Shown: piece by piece, positions 44,400 through 54,364 of the stretch
How the letters are laid out: each line of letters begins with the position of its first letter
How positions within the stretch are numbered: the first letter of the stretch is position 1
NCBI RefSeq assembly: GCF_000013985.1
Contig: NC_008048.1
Span: 2,170,001-2,234,000, forward strand
DNA: 64,000 nucleotides
From: Sphingopyxis alaskensis RB2256
Lineage (GTDB): Bacteria > Pseudomonadota > Alphaproteobacteria > Sphingomonadales > Sphingomonadaceae
Direction of reading: 5' to 3'
The notes under the pieces: generated by a model
Seen by the model: only the letters and a program-made list of their open reading frames with translations
The model's database searches: none
Told to the model about the DNA's origin: nothing
Program-made: the position numbers and the translations under genes

Positions 44400-46700
44400 A
44401 TGGCCAGCACAACCGACGACCTTCCCCCTTCCGAGTCCGGCACCAGCATCGATACCCCGTTCGACAGCGCGCTGTCGCAGCGCTATCTCGTCTATGCGCT
44501 GTCGACGATCACCGCGCGCTCGCTCCCCGACCTTCGCGACGGGCTGAAGCCCGTCCACCGCCGCCTTTTGTGGGCGATGCGCGCGATGCGGCTCGACCCG
44601 AGCCAGGGCTACAAGAAATCGGCGCGCGTCGTCGGCGACGTCATCGGCAAGTTCCACCCGCACGGCGACACCGCGGTTTACGACGCGATGGTCCGCCTCG
44701 CGCAGGATTTTTCGCTCCGCTATCCGCTCGTCGACGGCCAGGGCAATTTCGGCAATATCGATGGCGATAACGCCGCCGCCTATCGCTATACCGAAGCGCG
44801 CCTGACGCGCGTTGCGGTCGACCTGATGCAGGGGCTCGACGAAGGCACGGTCGATTTCCGCCCGACCTATAATGGCGAAGACGAAGAGCCCGAGATCATG
44901 CCGGGGCTTTTCCCGAACCTGCTCGCCAATGGGGCGAGCGGGATCGCGGTCGGGATGGCGACGAACATCCCGCCGCACAATGCCGCCGAGGTGATCGACG
45001 CCGCGCTGCTGCTGATCGACAATCCAAAAGCCGGGCTGTCCGATCTGCTCGACCATGTGAAGGGCCCCGATTTCCCCACCGGCGGCATCGTCGCCGAGAA
45101 TGCGGAGACGATCGCGCAGGCCTATGAAAGCGGGCGCGGCAGCTTTCGCGTCCGCGCGCGCTTTTCGATCGGCAAGGATGCTGACGGCAAGTGGGAAGCC
45201 GACGGGATCGAGAAGCTGTCCGGCGGCACCTGGCAGCTCGTCATCAGCGAGATTCCCTATGGCGTTGCCAAGGGAAAGCTGATCGAACAGGTGGCGCAGC
45301 TGATCGCCGACAGGAAACTGCCAATTCTGGAAGATGTCCGCGACGAAAGCGCGGAGGATCTGCGCATCGTGCTGGTGCCCAAGAGCCGCAACGTCGACGC
45401 CGAGGTGCTGAAGGACAGCCTCTATCGCCTGACCGACCTTGAAAGCCGTTTCGCGCTCAATCTGAACGTGCTCGACGCGACGCGCACGCCCAAGGTCATG
45501 GGGCTGAAACAACTGCTCACCGAATGGCTCCAGCACCAGATCATCGTGCTCGTCCGCCGCGCCGAGCACCGGATCGCGAAGATCGACGACCGGCTGGAGC
45601 TGGTCGCCGGTTACATCATCGCCTTTTTGAACCTTGACCGGATCATCGAGATCATCCGTACCGAGGACGAACCCAAGCCGGTGATGATCGCCGAGTTCGA
45701 GCTGACCGACCGGCAGGCCGAGGCGATATTGAACATGCGGCTGCGGTCCTTGCGCAAGCTCGAGGAAATGGAGCTGAAGCGCGAGCAGACCGATTTGACC
45801 GCCGAGCGCGAGGAACTGGCAAAGCTGGTCGAGAGCCCCGCGCGCCAGCGCACCCGGCTGCGCAAGGACCTCGAAAGGCTGCGCGGCGTCTATGGCCTCG
45901 ACACGTCGCTTGGCGCGCGCCGCACGACGATCGCCGAAGCCGCGCCGACGCGGGAGATTCCGCTCGACGCGATGATCGAAAAGGAGCCGGTGACGGTGAT
46001 CCTGTCGAAGCGCGGCTGGATTCGCGCGCAGCGCGGCCATGTCGCGCCCGACCAGTGGGGCGAGTTCAAGTTCAAGGAAGGCGACGAATTGTTGTTCGCC
46101 GCGCATGCGCAGACGACCGACAAGCTGTTGATCGCCGCGAGCGACGGGCGCTTTTTCACCGTCGGGGCGGACAAATTGCCCGGCGGGCGCGGGTTCGGCG
46201 AGCCGCTGCGGCTGATGGTCGACATCGACCCCGACGCGCGGATCGTCGCGATGGTCCCCGCGAGCGCCGGGGGCCGCCTGCTGCTCGCCTCGACGAGCGG
46301 GCACGGTTTCATCGTCAACACCGACGATGTCACCGCCGAAACGCGCAAGGGCCGCAATGTCGTCAATCTGAAACCCAGGGCGGCGCTTGTCGTCGCCCGC
46401 CCGATCGCGCCGGGCGACGACAGCGTCGCGGTGGTCGGCGACAATCGCAAGCTGGTTGTATTCCCGCTCGCCGAAGTGCCGGTGATGGGGCGCGGCCAGG
46501 GCGTGATGCTGCAACGTTATCGCGACGGCGGCCTGTCCGACGCAGTGAGCTTTGTCCTTGCCGAGGGACTGAGCTGGGCGATGGGCGGCGACAGCGGCCG
46601 CACGCGCACCGAAACCGACCTGGCACCCTGGCGCGTCGCGCGCGGCGCGGCGGGACGGATGCCGCCAACCGGTTTTCCGCGCAACAACCGCTTCGCCTGA
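44400..46700 (+). CDS. parC: DNA topoisomerase IV subunit A
   Basis: A 766-residue type IIA topoisomerase subunit that decatenates chromosomes with ParE(B). The winged-helix has [20 protein letters not shown] and the quinolone-region [20 protein letters not shown]. The active-site Tyr is in [11 protein letters not shown]. The GyrA/ParC-type C-terminal domain is short with three or four blades ([40 protein letters not shown]) and lacks the GyrA-box, favouring ParC over GyrA. Confidence 0.94.
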   Translation: MASTTDDLPPSESGTSIDTPFDSALSQRYLVYALSTITARSLPDLRDGLKPVHRRLLWAMRAMRLDPSQGYKKSARVVGDVIGKFHPHGDTAVYDAMVRLAQDFSLRYPLVDGQGNFGNIDGDNAAAYRYTEARLTRVAVDLMQGLDEGTVDFRPTYNGEDEEPEIMPGLFPNLLANGASGIAVGMATNIPPHNAAEVIDAALLLIDNPKAGLSDLLDHVKGPDFPTGGIVAENAETIAQAYESGRGSFRVRARFSIGKDADGKWEADGIEKLSGGTWQLVISEIPYGVAKGKLIEQVAQLIADRKLPILEDVRDESAEDLRIVLVPKSRNVDAEVLKDSLYRLTDLESRFALNLNVLDATRTPKVMGLKQLLTEWLQHQIIVLVRRAEHRIAKIDDRLELVAGYIIAFLNLDRIIEIIRTEDEPKPVMIAEFELTDRQAEAILNMRLRSLRKLEEMELKREQTDLTAEREELAKLVESPARQRTRLRKDLERLRGVYGLDTSLGARRTTIAEAAPTREIPLDAMIEKEPVTVILSKRGWIRAQRGHVAPDQWGEFKFKEGDELLFAAHAQTTDKLLIAASDGRFFTVGADKLPGGRGFGEPLRLMVDIDPDARIVAMVPASAGGRLLLASTSGHGFIVNTDDVTAETRKGRNVVNLKPRAALVVARPIAPGDDSVAVVGDNRKLVVFPLAEVPVMGRGQGVMLQRYRDGGLSDAVSFVLAEGLSWAMGGDSGRTRTETDLAPWRVARGAAGRMPPTGFPRNNRFA

Positions 46701-46759
46701 CCGCAAAAGCGCGTCGCCGTAAATCCCTTCTTTACTCCCCGCACCCTAGTCATGGGGAA

Positions 46760-48472
46760 ATGGGGAAAGGTCGCACAAAACCCGCTGTTATGCCTATTGA
46801 TCGAACCGGCGAAGACCGGCCCTTGCTGTTTGTCGGCTGGATCGACGCGCTGCCCGTTCCGGCGGCGCTGGTCAGGCCGATGGCGCGCGGCAATTTCCGG
46901 CTCCACGCGAGCAATGCCGCCTTCGACCGACTGAAGCTGTCGCCGGTCGGCGCCGACGCGCCGATCGAGCTTCTGCGCGCAGTCGAACGCGCATCGCAGC
47001 ATCCCGACGAGGTGCAGGAGTTTTCGTGCCAGCTCGGCGAGGGACCGGCGGCGCGCGACCTGCGCGGACATATCGGCCCGCTGCCCACCGAAACGGATGA
47101 CGACGGGCTGTTCCTGCTGACGCTGATCGATCGCACCCAGGAAATGATGACCGAGCGCAATCTGCGCCGCGAGCTGGTGTCCGACAGCCTGACCGGCCTG
47201 CCCAACCGCGCCGGGTTCGAGGAGCTGGTCGAACAGCGGGCGCACCGCGATGCGCCGGGCGCCGATCACGCCATACTGCTGCTCGACCTCGCGCGCTTTT
47301 CGCGCATCAACGAACATATCGGCCCGATGGCGGGCGACGAGCTGATCATCACCGTCGCACGGCGGTTGAAATCGAGCCTGCGCAGCGGCGACATACTGGC
47401 GCGCACCGGCGGTGACGAATTCGCCATTTCGACACGAATCGCGGGCGGGCGCGCCGATGTGCGCGAAATGGCGCGGCGCATCCGCGGCTGTTTCGACCAT
47501 CCCTTTCGTATCGGCGAACTGAAGGTCAGCGTCGATTGCGCGCTCGGCTGTTCGATCCAGCCGACCAGCGAGATCGACGTCGCCAACCAGATCCGCCACG
47601 CGCAGATCGCGCTCAAGCGGGCGAAGCAGACCGACCGCATCGAAATCTATGAACCCGAAGCGGCGATGCTGTCGGACAATCGTTTCGGGCTCGAGACCGA
47701 ACTGCGCAACGCGATCGAGGAAGACCGGCTGCATCTCGCCTTCCAGCCGCTCATCGAGATGGCGAGCGGGCGCGTCGCGGGGTTCGAGGCGCTCGCGCGC
47801 TGGGACAATAGCAGCGGGGTCGCGGTGTCACCGACCGAATTCATTCCGATCGCCGAGGATTCGGGGCTGATCGTCCCGCTGGGCCAATGGGCGATCGGCA
47901 AGGCCGCGGCGGTGCTCGCCGACTGGGACCGGCAGAATGGCGGGCAGGTCGTCAACGCCTATTTCTCGGTCAATGTCTCGGCGATCCAGCTGGTGCGTGA
48001 CGACGTCGCGGGGGTGGTTCGCCAGGCGCTCCAAAAGCATGGCATCGGCGGCGAGCGGCTGATGATCGAGCTGACCGAAAGCGCGATCATCGGCGATCCC
48101 GACCTGGCGCTGTCGGTGCTGCGCGAACTGAAGGCACTCGACGCGCGCGTCGCGATGGACGATTTCGGCACCGGCTATTCGAACCTTGCCTATCTTCAGC
48201 GGCTGCCGATCGACGTGCTCAAGATCGACCGCAGCTTTGTCGAACATATGGTCGACGACCGCGACAAGGTGGCGATCGTCCGCACGATCCAGAGCCTCGC
48301 CGAAGTGCTGGGGATGAAGACCACCGCCGAGGGGGTCGAGACAACCGATCAGGCGCGGCTGCTGTCGGCGCTCGGCTGCGACTTCGGGCAGGGCTATCTG
48401 TTCGCGCGGCCGATGGATGGCAAGGCGGCGCTCGATTACTGGCGTCAGTCGCTGACGCGGCCGATCTTCTGA
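46760..48472 (+). CDS. GGDEF-EAL bifunctional cyclic-di-GMP protein with PAS-like sensor
   Basis: A 570-residue cytoplasmic protein. The PAS-like part at ~1-130 (FRLHASNAAFDRLKLSPVGA, GLFLLTLIDRTQEMM) is followed by a GGDEF domain (DSLTGLPNRAGFEEL, SGDILARTGGDEFAIS, intact motif). The EAL domain has FQPLIEMASGRVAGFEALAR, MDDFGTGYSNLAYLQ, LKIDRSFVEHM and TAEGVETTDQARLL, with the catalytic E-A-L, the D-D-F-G and K/E residues all present, so phosphodiesterase activity is likely. The start could be 46760 or 46790. It ends 28 bases inside the convergent CCA gene. Confidence 0.9.
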   Translation: MGKGRTKPAVMPIDRTGEDRPLLFVGWIDALPVPAALVRPMARGNFRLHASNAAFDRLKLSPVGADAPIELLRAVERASQHPDEVQEFSCQLGEGPAARDLRGHIGPLPTETDDDGLFLLTLIDRTQEMMTERNLRRELVSDSLTGLPNRAGFEELVEQRAHRDAPGADHAILLLDLARFSRINEHIGPMAGDELIITVARRLKSSLRSGDILARTGGDEFAISTRIAGGRADVREMARRIRGCFDHPFRIGELKVSVDCALGCSIQPTSEIDVANQIRHAQIALKRAKQTDRIEIYEPEAAMLSDNRFGLETELRNAIEEDRLHLAFQPLIEMASGRVAGFEALARWDNSSGVAVSPTEFIPIAEDSGLIVPLGQWAIGKAAAVLADWDRQNGGQVVNAYFSVNVSAIQLVRDDVAGVVRQALQKHGIGGERLMIELTESAIIGDPDLALSVLRELKALDARVAMDDFGTGYSNLAYLQRLPIDVLKIDRSFVEHMVDDRDKVAIVRTIQSLAEVLGMKTTAEGVETTDQARLLSALGCDFGQGYLFARPMDGKAALDYWRQSLTRPIF

Positions 48473-49641
48473 TCGACCAGCTCGGCGACGCGCGCGGCGT
48501 CCGGGAAATCTTCGGCCACCCACGCGGCCTCGACCGCCTTCAGGATGCGCGCCACCTCAGGCCCCGCCGCAATGCCGCGCGCGACGATGTCCCCGCCCTT
48601 CACCGGGAGCATGGGGACCTGCCAGTCCGACAGCGTCCGAAGCGCGGCAGGATCGCCCGCCAGCAGATGCACGTCGCGCGCCGCCTCGATCCCGATGGCG
48701 TACGCCAGCTGGCGCACCGGACGCGCGACATCGTGGCGGTGGCCGCCGAGCGCGGCGAGATGCTTGCGCTGGCGTGTCGACAGGCGCAGGCGGCTCGCCA
48801 CCTGTTCGGCGATCGCGACATCGGCGGGGAGCAGCGCGGCGAGGCGGCGAAGCGCCGCGGGCACAGCACCGGCCACCGCTTCGTTTGCGAACAGCCGGTC
48901 GAGCGCCGCCGCAAAGCCGGCGTCGAGTTCGGGCAGCAGCACGGCGAGGATGCCGTCGGCGTGCATCTGCGCGACGATCGCGCGCGGGTCGGGCAGCGCC
49001 AATATCTTGGCGAGTTCGTCGGCGATGCGTTCGCGCGACAGGCTTTTGAGCGATTGCCGCGCCGCGACAACCGCGGCATGGCTTGCGGGATCGAGGTCGC
49101 CACGCCCGAAGCGCGCGGCGAAGCGGTAAAAGCGCAGGATGCGCAGATGATCCTCGGCAATGCGCGAGGCGGCGTCGCCGATGAACGCGACGCGGCCGCG
49201 GTCAAGATCCGCAAGGCCCCCGAACCAGTCGTCGATCGCGCCCGTCCGGGGATCGGCATAAAGCGCGTTGATCGTGAAGTCGCGGCGCGCCGCATCCTCG
49301 CGCCAGTCGTCGGCGAAGGCCACTGTCGCACGGCGGCCGTCGGTCGCGACGTCGCGGCGAAGCGTCGTGATCTCGTGATGGTCGCCGCTGGCGATCGCGG
49401 TGACGGTGCCGTGCGCGATTCCGGTCGGGATCACCTTGATTCCCGCCGCTTCCAGCCGCCGCGTCACCTCTCCGGGGACAAGCGGGGTCGCAAGGTCGAC
49501 GTCGGTGACATCAAGGCCGAGCAAGGTGTCGCGCACCGCGCCACCGACGACCTTGACCGCGCCGCCATCGTCGGCAAGCGCGGCGACGATGCGGCGCAGC
49601 CCCGGCCGGTCGCGCCAGGCGGCGTCGGGCAGCCGCGTCAC
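48445..49641 (-). CDS. CCA tRNA nucleotidyltransferase / poly(A) polymerase family
   Basis: A 398-residue class II nucleotidyltransferase. The catalytic motif VKVVGGAVRDTLLGLDVTDV followed by DLATPL has D-x-D, and the ERxxxD-like region is TINALYADPRTGAIDDWFGG followed by EDHLRILRFYRFAARFGRG. It would add or repair CCA ends of tRNA or polyadenylate RNA; the family cannot be split by eye. A GTG start overlaps the Nudix stop (GTGA). It is the last gene of a DUF1285-Nudix-CCA run, a common alphaproteobacterial arrangement. Confidence 0.9.
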   Translation of the reverse strand: MTRLPDAAWRDRPGLRRIVAALADDGGAVKVVGGAVRDTLLGLDVTDVDLATPLVPGEVTRRLEAAGIKVIPTGIAHGTVTAIASGDHHEITTLRRDVATDGRRATVAFADDWREDAARRDFTINALYADPRTGAIDDWFGGLADLDRGRVAFIGDAASRIAEDHLRILRFYRFAARFGRGDLDPASHAAVVAARQSLKSLSRERIADELAKILALPDPRAIVAQMHADGILAVLLPELDAGFAAALDRLFANEAVAGAVPAALRRLAALLPADVAIAEQVASRLRLSTRQRKHLAALGGHRHDVARPVRQLAYAIGIEAARDVHLLAGDPAALRTLSDWQVPMLPVKGGDIVARGIAAGPEVARILKAVEAAWVAEDFPDAARVAELVDQKIGRVSD

Positions 49642-50222
49642 CGGTGCCACCCCGCGGGCAGGCGGCGCGCCAGATTGACGATGATACCCGCGGTCACGCC
49701 CCAGATCCGCCGTCCCTGCCACTCCATGTCATAATAATGCCGGTCCTGCCCCTGCCAATGCGCGTGCTGGCGCGCATAATTGCCGGGGTCGAACAATATG
49801 TCGAGCGGCACTTCGAACCAGTCCTCGACCTCGTCGGGATTGGGGTCGAAGCGAAGGTCGGGCGGGATGACGCCGAGCACCGGGGTGATGCGATAGCCGC
49901 TTCCCGAACGATAGGGCTCGGTTGCACCGGCGATCATCACATCATGGCGGCTGAGGCCGATTTCCTCCTCGGCCTCGCGCAGCGCGGCGTCGATGGCGTC
50001 GCGGTCGCCGGGGTCGATCTTGCCGCCGGGAAAGGCCACCTGCCCCGCATGACTGCGCAGCCATTGCGGCCGCTGGGTCAGGATGACGCCGGGATCCGCG
50101 CGGTCGGTGAAGGCGATCAGCACCGCGGCATCGCGCAACGTCGGCGTGCCCAGATAGGCCTCGTCCTCACCCGGTTCGGGCAGCAGATTGGCGAGCGCGT
50201 CGCGCAATTTGGCCGACAGCAT
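49638..50222 (-). CDS. Nudix hydrolase, CoA pyrophosphatase (NudL-like)
   Basis: A 194-residue Nudix enzyme that splits CoA or other nucleotide diphosphates. The CoA-pyrophosphatase leader LTQRPQWLRSHAGQVAFPGG runs into the Nudix box GGKIDPGDRDAIDAALREAE followed by EEIGL; the first Glu of the box is replaced by Asp, as often in this subfamily. Its start shares a base with the stop of the upstream DUF1285 gene (TGATG). Confidence 0.9.
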   Translation of the reverse strand: MLSAKLRDALANLLPEPGEDEAYLGTPTLRDAAVLIAFTDRADPGVILTQRPQWLRSHAGQVAFPGGKIDPGDRDAIDAALREAEEEIGLSRHDVMIAGATEPYRSGSGYRITPVLGVIPPDLRFDPNPDEVEDWFEVPLDILFDPGNYARQHAHWQGQDRHYYDMEWQGRRIWGVTAGIIVNLARRLPAGWHR

Positions 50223-50806
50223 CAGCGATCGACCAGGGGAAATTGCGCGCCATTCGACCATATCACGGGCGGATCGTCACCCCCGGCGAGCGCCATCTCG
50301 ACGATTTCGTAATAAAGCGCGCGGTCGATGCGCGCCTCGAGCCCGTTGCCGATGGTGCCGCGCACATGCAGCCGCGGGTCGGGGCGGTCGGGGTCGCTGC
50401 CGAAGGACAGCGGATGGTCCGGGCCCGCAAGCACGAGGTCGTCGGTGTCGAGGCGAAAGACGAGTTTGCGCGCCGCCCCCTCGCCTTCGCTCTTCATCTC
50501 GACCGCGCGAAAGGGCGTGTCCTCGACCGCGATGGCGAGCTTTTCGGCCGGGGTGACGAGGACGTGGCTGCCGTCGGCCTCGCGCCGCAGAATCGTCGAG
50601 AAAAGCCTGACCATCGCCGGCCGGTTGATCCGTCCGCCCTCGTGATACCAGCTGCCGTCGGCGCGGATCTCCATCGCGCTGTCGCCGCTGCGTTCGGGAT
50701 GCCAGCTTTCGACCGGCGGCAGCGTCTGCGCCGCGAACCGCTCGGCAACTTCGGCGAGCGAAAGCTGTGCAAAGTCGCTGGAAAGCGAAGGTGACGGGCC
50801 GATCAT
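50222..50806 (-). CDS. DUF1285 family protein
   Basis: A 194-residue protein with the DUF1285 pattern: SWHPERSGDSAMEIRADGSW, YHEGGRINRPAMVRLFSTIL, then VLVTPAEKLAIAVEDTPFRA and a C-terminal LEARIDRALYYEIVEMALA. The family has two repeated beta sandwich-like halves and no known activity. It is the first gene of the DUF1285-Nudix-CCA operon. Confidence 0.88.
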   Translation of the reverse strand: MIGPSPSLSSDFAQLSLAEVAERFAAQTLPPVESWHPERSGDSAMEIRADGSWYHEGGRINRPAMVRLFSTILRREADGSHVLVTPAEKLAIAVEDTPFRAVEMKSEGEGAARKLVFRLDTDDLVLAGPDHPLSFGSDPDRPDPRLHVRGTIGNGLEARIDRALYYEIVEMALAGGDDPPVIWSNGAQFPLVDR

Positions 50807-50861
50807 GCCTCCGACATAGGGGGCCGGGCGCGTCGCGCAACCCTCACAGCTGCCCGATGGG

Positions 50862-51365
50862 TCAGCGCGGCCCGATCATGCCCGCGCCGACCGGCGGATC
50901 ATAGCCGTTCACCGGGCGCGCAAGCAGGCGCCGCCGCTCGAACGGTCCCGGCAGATCCCATTCGCCCGTGGCATCGACCGTAAAGCCGAAGAAGCGGCCA
51001 TAATATTCGGGATCGCCGATCATCATCAGCGCACCGTCGGCCGCAGTTTCGGCGGCGGCGAGCATCTGCGCCATCAGCGCGCGGCCGTACCCGCCGCGCT
51101 GGACGTCGGGGCGCACCGCGACGGGGCCGACCATGACGAGCGGCGTCGCCGTGCCGTCGGCAGCGCGGTGCGCGACCGGCCAGCACTGGATCGCGCCAAC
51201 GAGCGCCCCCTTTTCGACCGCCGCAAAGCTGAGCGCAGGCACCGCTTTCATGCCGTTGCGGATGCGATAGGCGATGCGTTCAAAGCGGTCGGCGCCGAAC
51301 GCCGCGTCGAGCAGATCCTCGACCGCCGCCGGTTCGATGTTCGACAATGGAAGTAACTCGACCAA
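50862..51365 (-). CDS. GNAT family N-acetyltransferase
   Basis: A 167-residue GNAT enzyme. Acetyl-CoA site VGPVAVRPDVQRGGYGRALM (Q-x-G-G-x-G) and C-terminal MMIGDPEYYGRFFGFTVDAT resemble the YhbS-like group. Substrate unknown. It is divergent from folB, with a 90-base gap. Confidence 0.85.
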   Translation of the reverse strand: MVELLPLSNIEPAAVEDLLDAAFGADRFERIAYRIRNGMKAVPALSFAAVEKGALVGAIQCWPVAHRAADGTATPLVMVGPVAVRPDVQRGGYGRALMAQMLAAAETAADGALMMIGDPEYYGRFFGFTVDATGEWDLPGPFERRRLLARPVNGYDPPVGAGMIGPR

Positions 51366-51455
51366 CGCGCACCCTTTCGCTAATGCGGCGGCGCTTTAGG
51401 GGTGCGGGGTGGCGATGCAAAGCCGAATGTCGCACCCGGTGGACAGGAATATCTT

Positions 51456-51827
51456 GTGACCGATACATTGTGGCTGGAGGTGGACGGAATCACCACCCAG
51501 GTGCTGACCGGCATCTATTCCGAAGAAACGCACCTGCCGCAGCCGCTGCGCATTTCGGTGCGCGCACGGCTGGCGATCGCCGATCATTATGAGCCGACGA
51601 CGCCGCTCAGTCGGTCCAAAAATTATATGCACCTGAAATTCGCGGCGACCGAGGCCATTCCCAAGGATGTGCATTTCGTGCTGATCGAAAGCGTCGCCGA
51701 TCATATCATCGACACCTTGTTCCTGCAGGACGACAAGGTCGAGGAGGTCGAGGTCAAGATCGTCAAGCTGGCGATCGCCGAAGAAGGCGAAGAGATCGGG
51801 ATCACCATGCGGCGGGTTCGCAAATGA
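51456..51827 (+). CDS. folB: Dihydroneopterin aldolase FolB
   Basis: A 123-residue FolB-type aldolase/epimerase of folate synthesis. It has WLEVDGITTQVLTGIYSEET, QPLRISVRARLAIADHYEPT, the pterin-binding Glu in HFVLIESVADHIIDTLF and VKIVKLAIAEEGEEIGITM. A GTG start at 51456 is chosen with AGGA 8-9 bases before it; an upstream frame adds non-homologous residues. It overlaps the following SDR gene by an ATGA. Confidence 0.88.
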   Translation: MTDTLWLEVDGITTQVLTGIYSEETHLPQPLRISVRARLAIADHYEPTTPLSRSKNYMHLKFAATEAIPKDVHFVLIESVADHIIDTLFLQDDKVEEVEVKIVKLAIAEEGEEIGITMRRVRK

Positions 51828-52585
51828 CGCAAAAGCTCGCTCTCGTCACGGGCGGGCTCCACCGCGTCGGCGCCGCGATTTCGGCGCGGCTCGCGCGCGA
51901 GGGCTATGCGCTGGCGATCCACAAGCGCAGCCCCGGCGAGGCCGACCCGGTGCTGGCCGAAGCACTCGCCGAGACCGGCGCGGTCAGCCATCGCTTTGCC
52001 GCCGACCTGTCCGATCCGGCGGCGGTCGAGGCGCTGGTCCCCGCAGTGATCGAACGATTCGGCCGCGCGCCCGACCTGCTCGTCAACAATGCGGCGCTGT
52101 TCGCCGAGGGCGAATGGGCCGACCTGTCGGCGGCTGCGCTCGCCGAAATGATGCAGGTCAATCACCATGCGCCGGTAATGCTCGCCAGGGCGCTCGTCGC
52201 GGCGAGCGAGGGCAGGCGCCCCGCGATCGTCAATATCGTCGATCAGCGCGTCGCGCATCCGGTGCCCGACCAGATCGCCTACAGCCTGTCGAAAGCGGCG
52301 CTGTGGCAGGCGACGGCGACGCTGGCGGTCGCGTTCGGCAGCCGCGCGCGCGTCAACGCCGTCGCGCCGGGGCTGACGCTGGCGACCGGCGATTATTCGG
52401 CGGCGCAGGTCGAACGGCTGGCAAAGCGGATGCCGCTGGGCGCGCTGCCGACCCCCGCCGAGGTCGCCGACGCGGTCGCCTGGCTCGCGCGCGCCGAGGC
52501 GGTGACAGGGCAGACGATCTTTGTCGACGGCGGCGCGCATCTGGCGCCGCTGGGACGCGATTTTGTGGCGCTGGACCGGGATTGA
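51824..52585 (+). CDS. SDR, pteridine reductase/FolM-like
   Basis: A 253-residue short-chain dehydrogenase. The nucleotide loop VTGGLHRVGAAISARLA has Arg at the NADPH-selective place found in pteridine reductases (T-G-x-x-x-R-x-G). It also has LLVNNAALF, the catalytic YSLSKAALW (Tyr-x3-Lys) and VNAVAPGLTLATGDYS, and IFVDGGAHLAPLG near the end. Coupling to folB suggests a dihydromonapterin or dihydrofolate reductase role as in FolM/PTR1. Confidence 0.85.
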   Translation: MTQKLALVTGGLHRVGAAISARLAREGYALAIHKRSPGEADPVLAEALAETGAVSHRFAADLSDPAAVEALVPAVIERFGRAPDLLVNNAALFAEGEWADLSAAALAEMMQVNHHAPVMLARALVAASEGRRPAIVNIVDQRVAHPVPDQIAYSLSKAALWQATATLAVAFGSRARVNAVAPGLTLATGDYSAAQVERLAKRMPLGALPTPAEVADAVAWLARAEAVTGQTIFVDGGAHLAPLGRDFVALDRD

Positions 52586-52637
52586 GCGTTGCTGGCTGAC
52601 GTTGGCCGGTTTCGACCAACAGCAGCCATTTCTATCG

Positions 52638-52717
52638 TCGTCATCCCGGCGAAGGCCGGGATCTCACCCTCTCGTCCTGACGCACCGGCGAGATCCCGGC
52701 CTTCGCCGGGATGACGA
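52638..52717. repeat. REPIN-like doublet, copy 1
   Basis: GTCATCCCGGCGAAGGCCGG and its inverse CCGGCCTTCGCCGGGATGAC enclose a ~35-base spacer containing CACCCTCTCG and ACGCACCGGCGAG. Both hairpins and the spacer recur in opposite orientation at 63720-63797. It follows the folB-SDR operon. Confidence 0.8.
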
Positions 52718-52776
52718 ATAGCGGTAGGGCAGCCCTTCACCCCAAACCACCATTCGCCTGAGCGCCGTGCGGCGCA

Positions 52777-54210
52777 TCAATAAATATGCACCGCCTTCGT
52801 CACCAGATAGCCGTCCAGCCCCTCGGGCCCGCTTTCGCTTCCGAAACCCGATTCCTTGATCCCGCCGAAGGGCGTGTCGAGCGCCGAGATGACGAAGCTG
52901 TTCACCCCGACCATCCCGCTTTCGATGCTGTCGACGATCCGGTTGATGCGCCGCCCATTCTCGGTGAAGGCAAAGGCGGCGAGGCCGTAGGGCAGGCGAT
53001 TGGCCTGTTCGAGCGCCTCATCCTCGGTGCCGAACGGGCGGATCAGCGCCAACGGGCCAAAGGGTTCGTGGTTCATCGCGTCGGCCTCGACCGGCACATC
53101 GGCGATCGCGGTGGGCTGGAAAAAATAGCCCTCGCCCGTCGCCTCGCCGCCCGCGATCACGCGCGCGCCCTTTGCTTTTGCATCGGCGACGAGCGCCTCC
53201 AGCGCGGGAATGCGGCGCGCGTTGGCGAGCGGACCCATCTGCGTGTCGGCGTCGAGGCCGCTGCCAATCTTCACCTTGGCGGTACGCTCGGCAAAGCCCT
53301 TTACGAAGGCGTCGTAGATGCCCTGCTGGACATAGAAGCGCGTCGGCGAGATGCACACCTGTCCAGCATTGCGGAACTTCTGCCAAACGACGCGATCGAG
53401 CGTGGTTTCGAGGTCGCAGTCGTCGAAGATCAGCACCGGGGCATGGCCGCCCAGTTCCATCGTGATGCGCTTCACCCCGTCGGCGGCGAGCCGCATCAGA
53501 TGCTTGCCCACGGCGGTCGAGCCGGTGAAGCTGACCTTGCGGATCACGGGACTGGCAAGAAGATGTCGGCTGATCATGTCAGGATCGCCATAGACCAGCT
53601 GCGCCACATCGCCGGAAATCCCTGCGTCGGCGATGCAGCGCATCACCGCGCTGGTGCAGCCGGGCGTTTCCTCGGGCGCTTTTGCGATCACGACGCAGCC
53701 CGCGGCGAGCGCGGGGGCGATTTTCTTGACCATCAGATTGACCGGGAAGTTCCACGGGCTGAAGCCCGCGACCGGGCCGACCGGATGTTTGGTGACCATC
53801 GCGCGCTGGCCGAGCGGGCGCTGGAGCACGCGGCCCTCGATGCGTTTGCCCTGCTCGGCGAAATAGTCGAACAGCCCCGCCGCCGAGAGCACCTCGCCGC
53901 GCGCTTCGGCGATCGGCTTGCCCTGTTCGAGCGTCAGTAACGTCGCGATGTGATCGACGCGCTCACGGATCAGCCCCGCAGCCTTGTGCATCAGCGCGGC
54001 GCGCTCGTCGGGGGTCCTGGCGCGCCAGGCCGGCCAGCCGCGTTCGGCAGCGGCGAGCGCTTCGTCGAGGTCGGCGCTGGTCGCCACCGGCAGCGCGGCG
54101 ATCGTGCCCGCGGTCGCCGGGTTGAACACCGGCCGCTCGTCGCGCCCCTCGCCGCTCCGCCAGGCGCCGTTGATGAAGAGCTGGAGGTCGGCGTCGTAGG
54201 TGGCGGTCAT
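52777..54210 (-). CDS. NAD-dependent aldehyde (succinate-semialdehyde type) dehydrogenase
   Basis: A 477-residue ALDH. It has FSPWNFPVNLMVKKIAPALA, the cofactor loop SFTGSTAVGKHLM, the catalytic Glu in ITMELGGHAPVLIF and Cys in FRNAGQVCISPTRFYV, and C-terminal NSFVISALDTPFGGIKESG. The latter and AKAPEETPGCTSAVM point to the GabD/succinate-semialdehyde branch. There is no recognisable Shine-Dalgarno at 54210. A palindromic REP lies immediately upstream. Confidence 0.88.
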   Translation of the reverse strand: MTATYDADLQLFINGAWRSGEGRDERPVFNPATAGTIAALPVATSADLDEALAAAERGWPAWRARTPDERAALMHKAAGLIRERVDHIATLLTLEQGKPIAEARGEVLSAAGLFDYFAEQGKRIEGRVLQRPLGQRAMVTKHPVGPVAGFSPWNFPVNLMVKKIAPALAAGCVVIAKAPEETPGCTSAVMRCIADAGISGDVAQLVYGDPDMISRHLLASPVIRKVSFTGSTAVGKHLMRLAADGVKRITMELGGHAPVLIFDDCDLETTLDRVVWQKFRNAGQVCISPTRFYVQQGIYDAFVKGFAERTAKVKIGSGLDADTQMGPLANARRIPALEALVADAKAKGARVIAGGEATGEGYFFQPTAIADVPVEADAMNHEPFGPLALIRPFGTEDEALEQANRLPYGLAAFAFTENGRRINRIVDSIESGMVGVNSFVISALDTPFGGIKESGFGSESGPEGLDGYLVTKAVHIY

Positions 54211-54239
54211 GGGAAACACTTTCGCTGCGCCCCCGAAAT

Positions 54240-54321
54240 CCGTTCGTGTCGAGCGAAGTCGAGACACCCATCGGAACAGCGCAAGGCCGAGAGGCGTCTC
54301 GACTTCGCTCGACACGAACGG
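54240..54321. repeat. Inverted-repeat REP upstream of the aldehyde dehydrogenase
   Basis: CGTTCGTGTCGAGCGAAGTC at the left and GACTTCGCTCGACACGAACG at the right, each containing GTCGAGCGAAGTCGAGAC-type hairpins, with a ~26-base centre. It lies between two minus-strand genes (2OG oxygenase and ALDH). Confidence 0.75.
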
Positions 54322-54364
54322 GAAGAGGGCATAGTCTAACAGATGCGCGCGATATAGGATTGGC

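Noticed and set aside
44325..46706. A 793-codon open frame antisense to parC
   Set aside because: Shadow of the parC reading frame; composition Arg/Asp/His-rich without domains.
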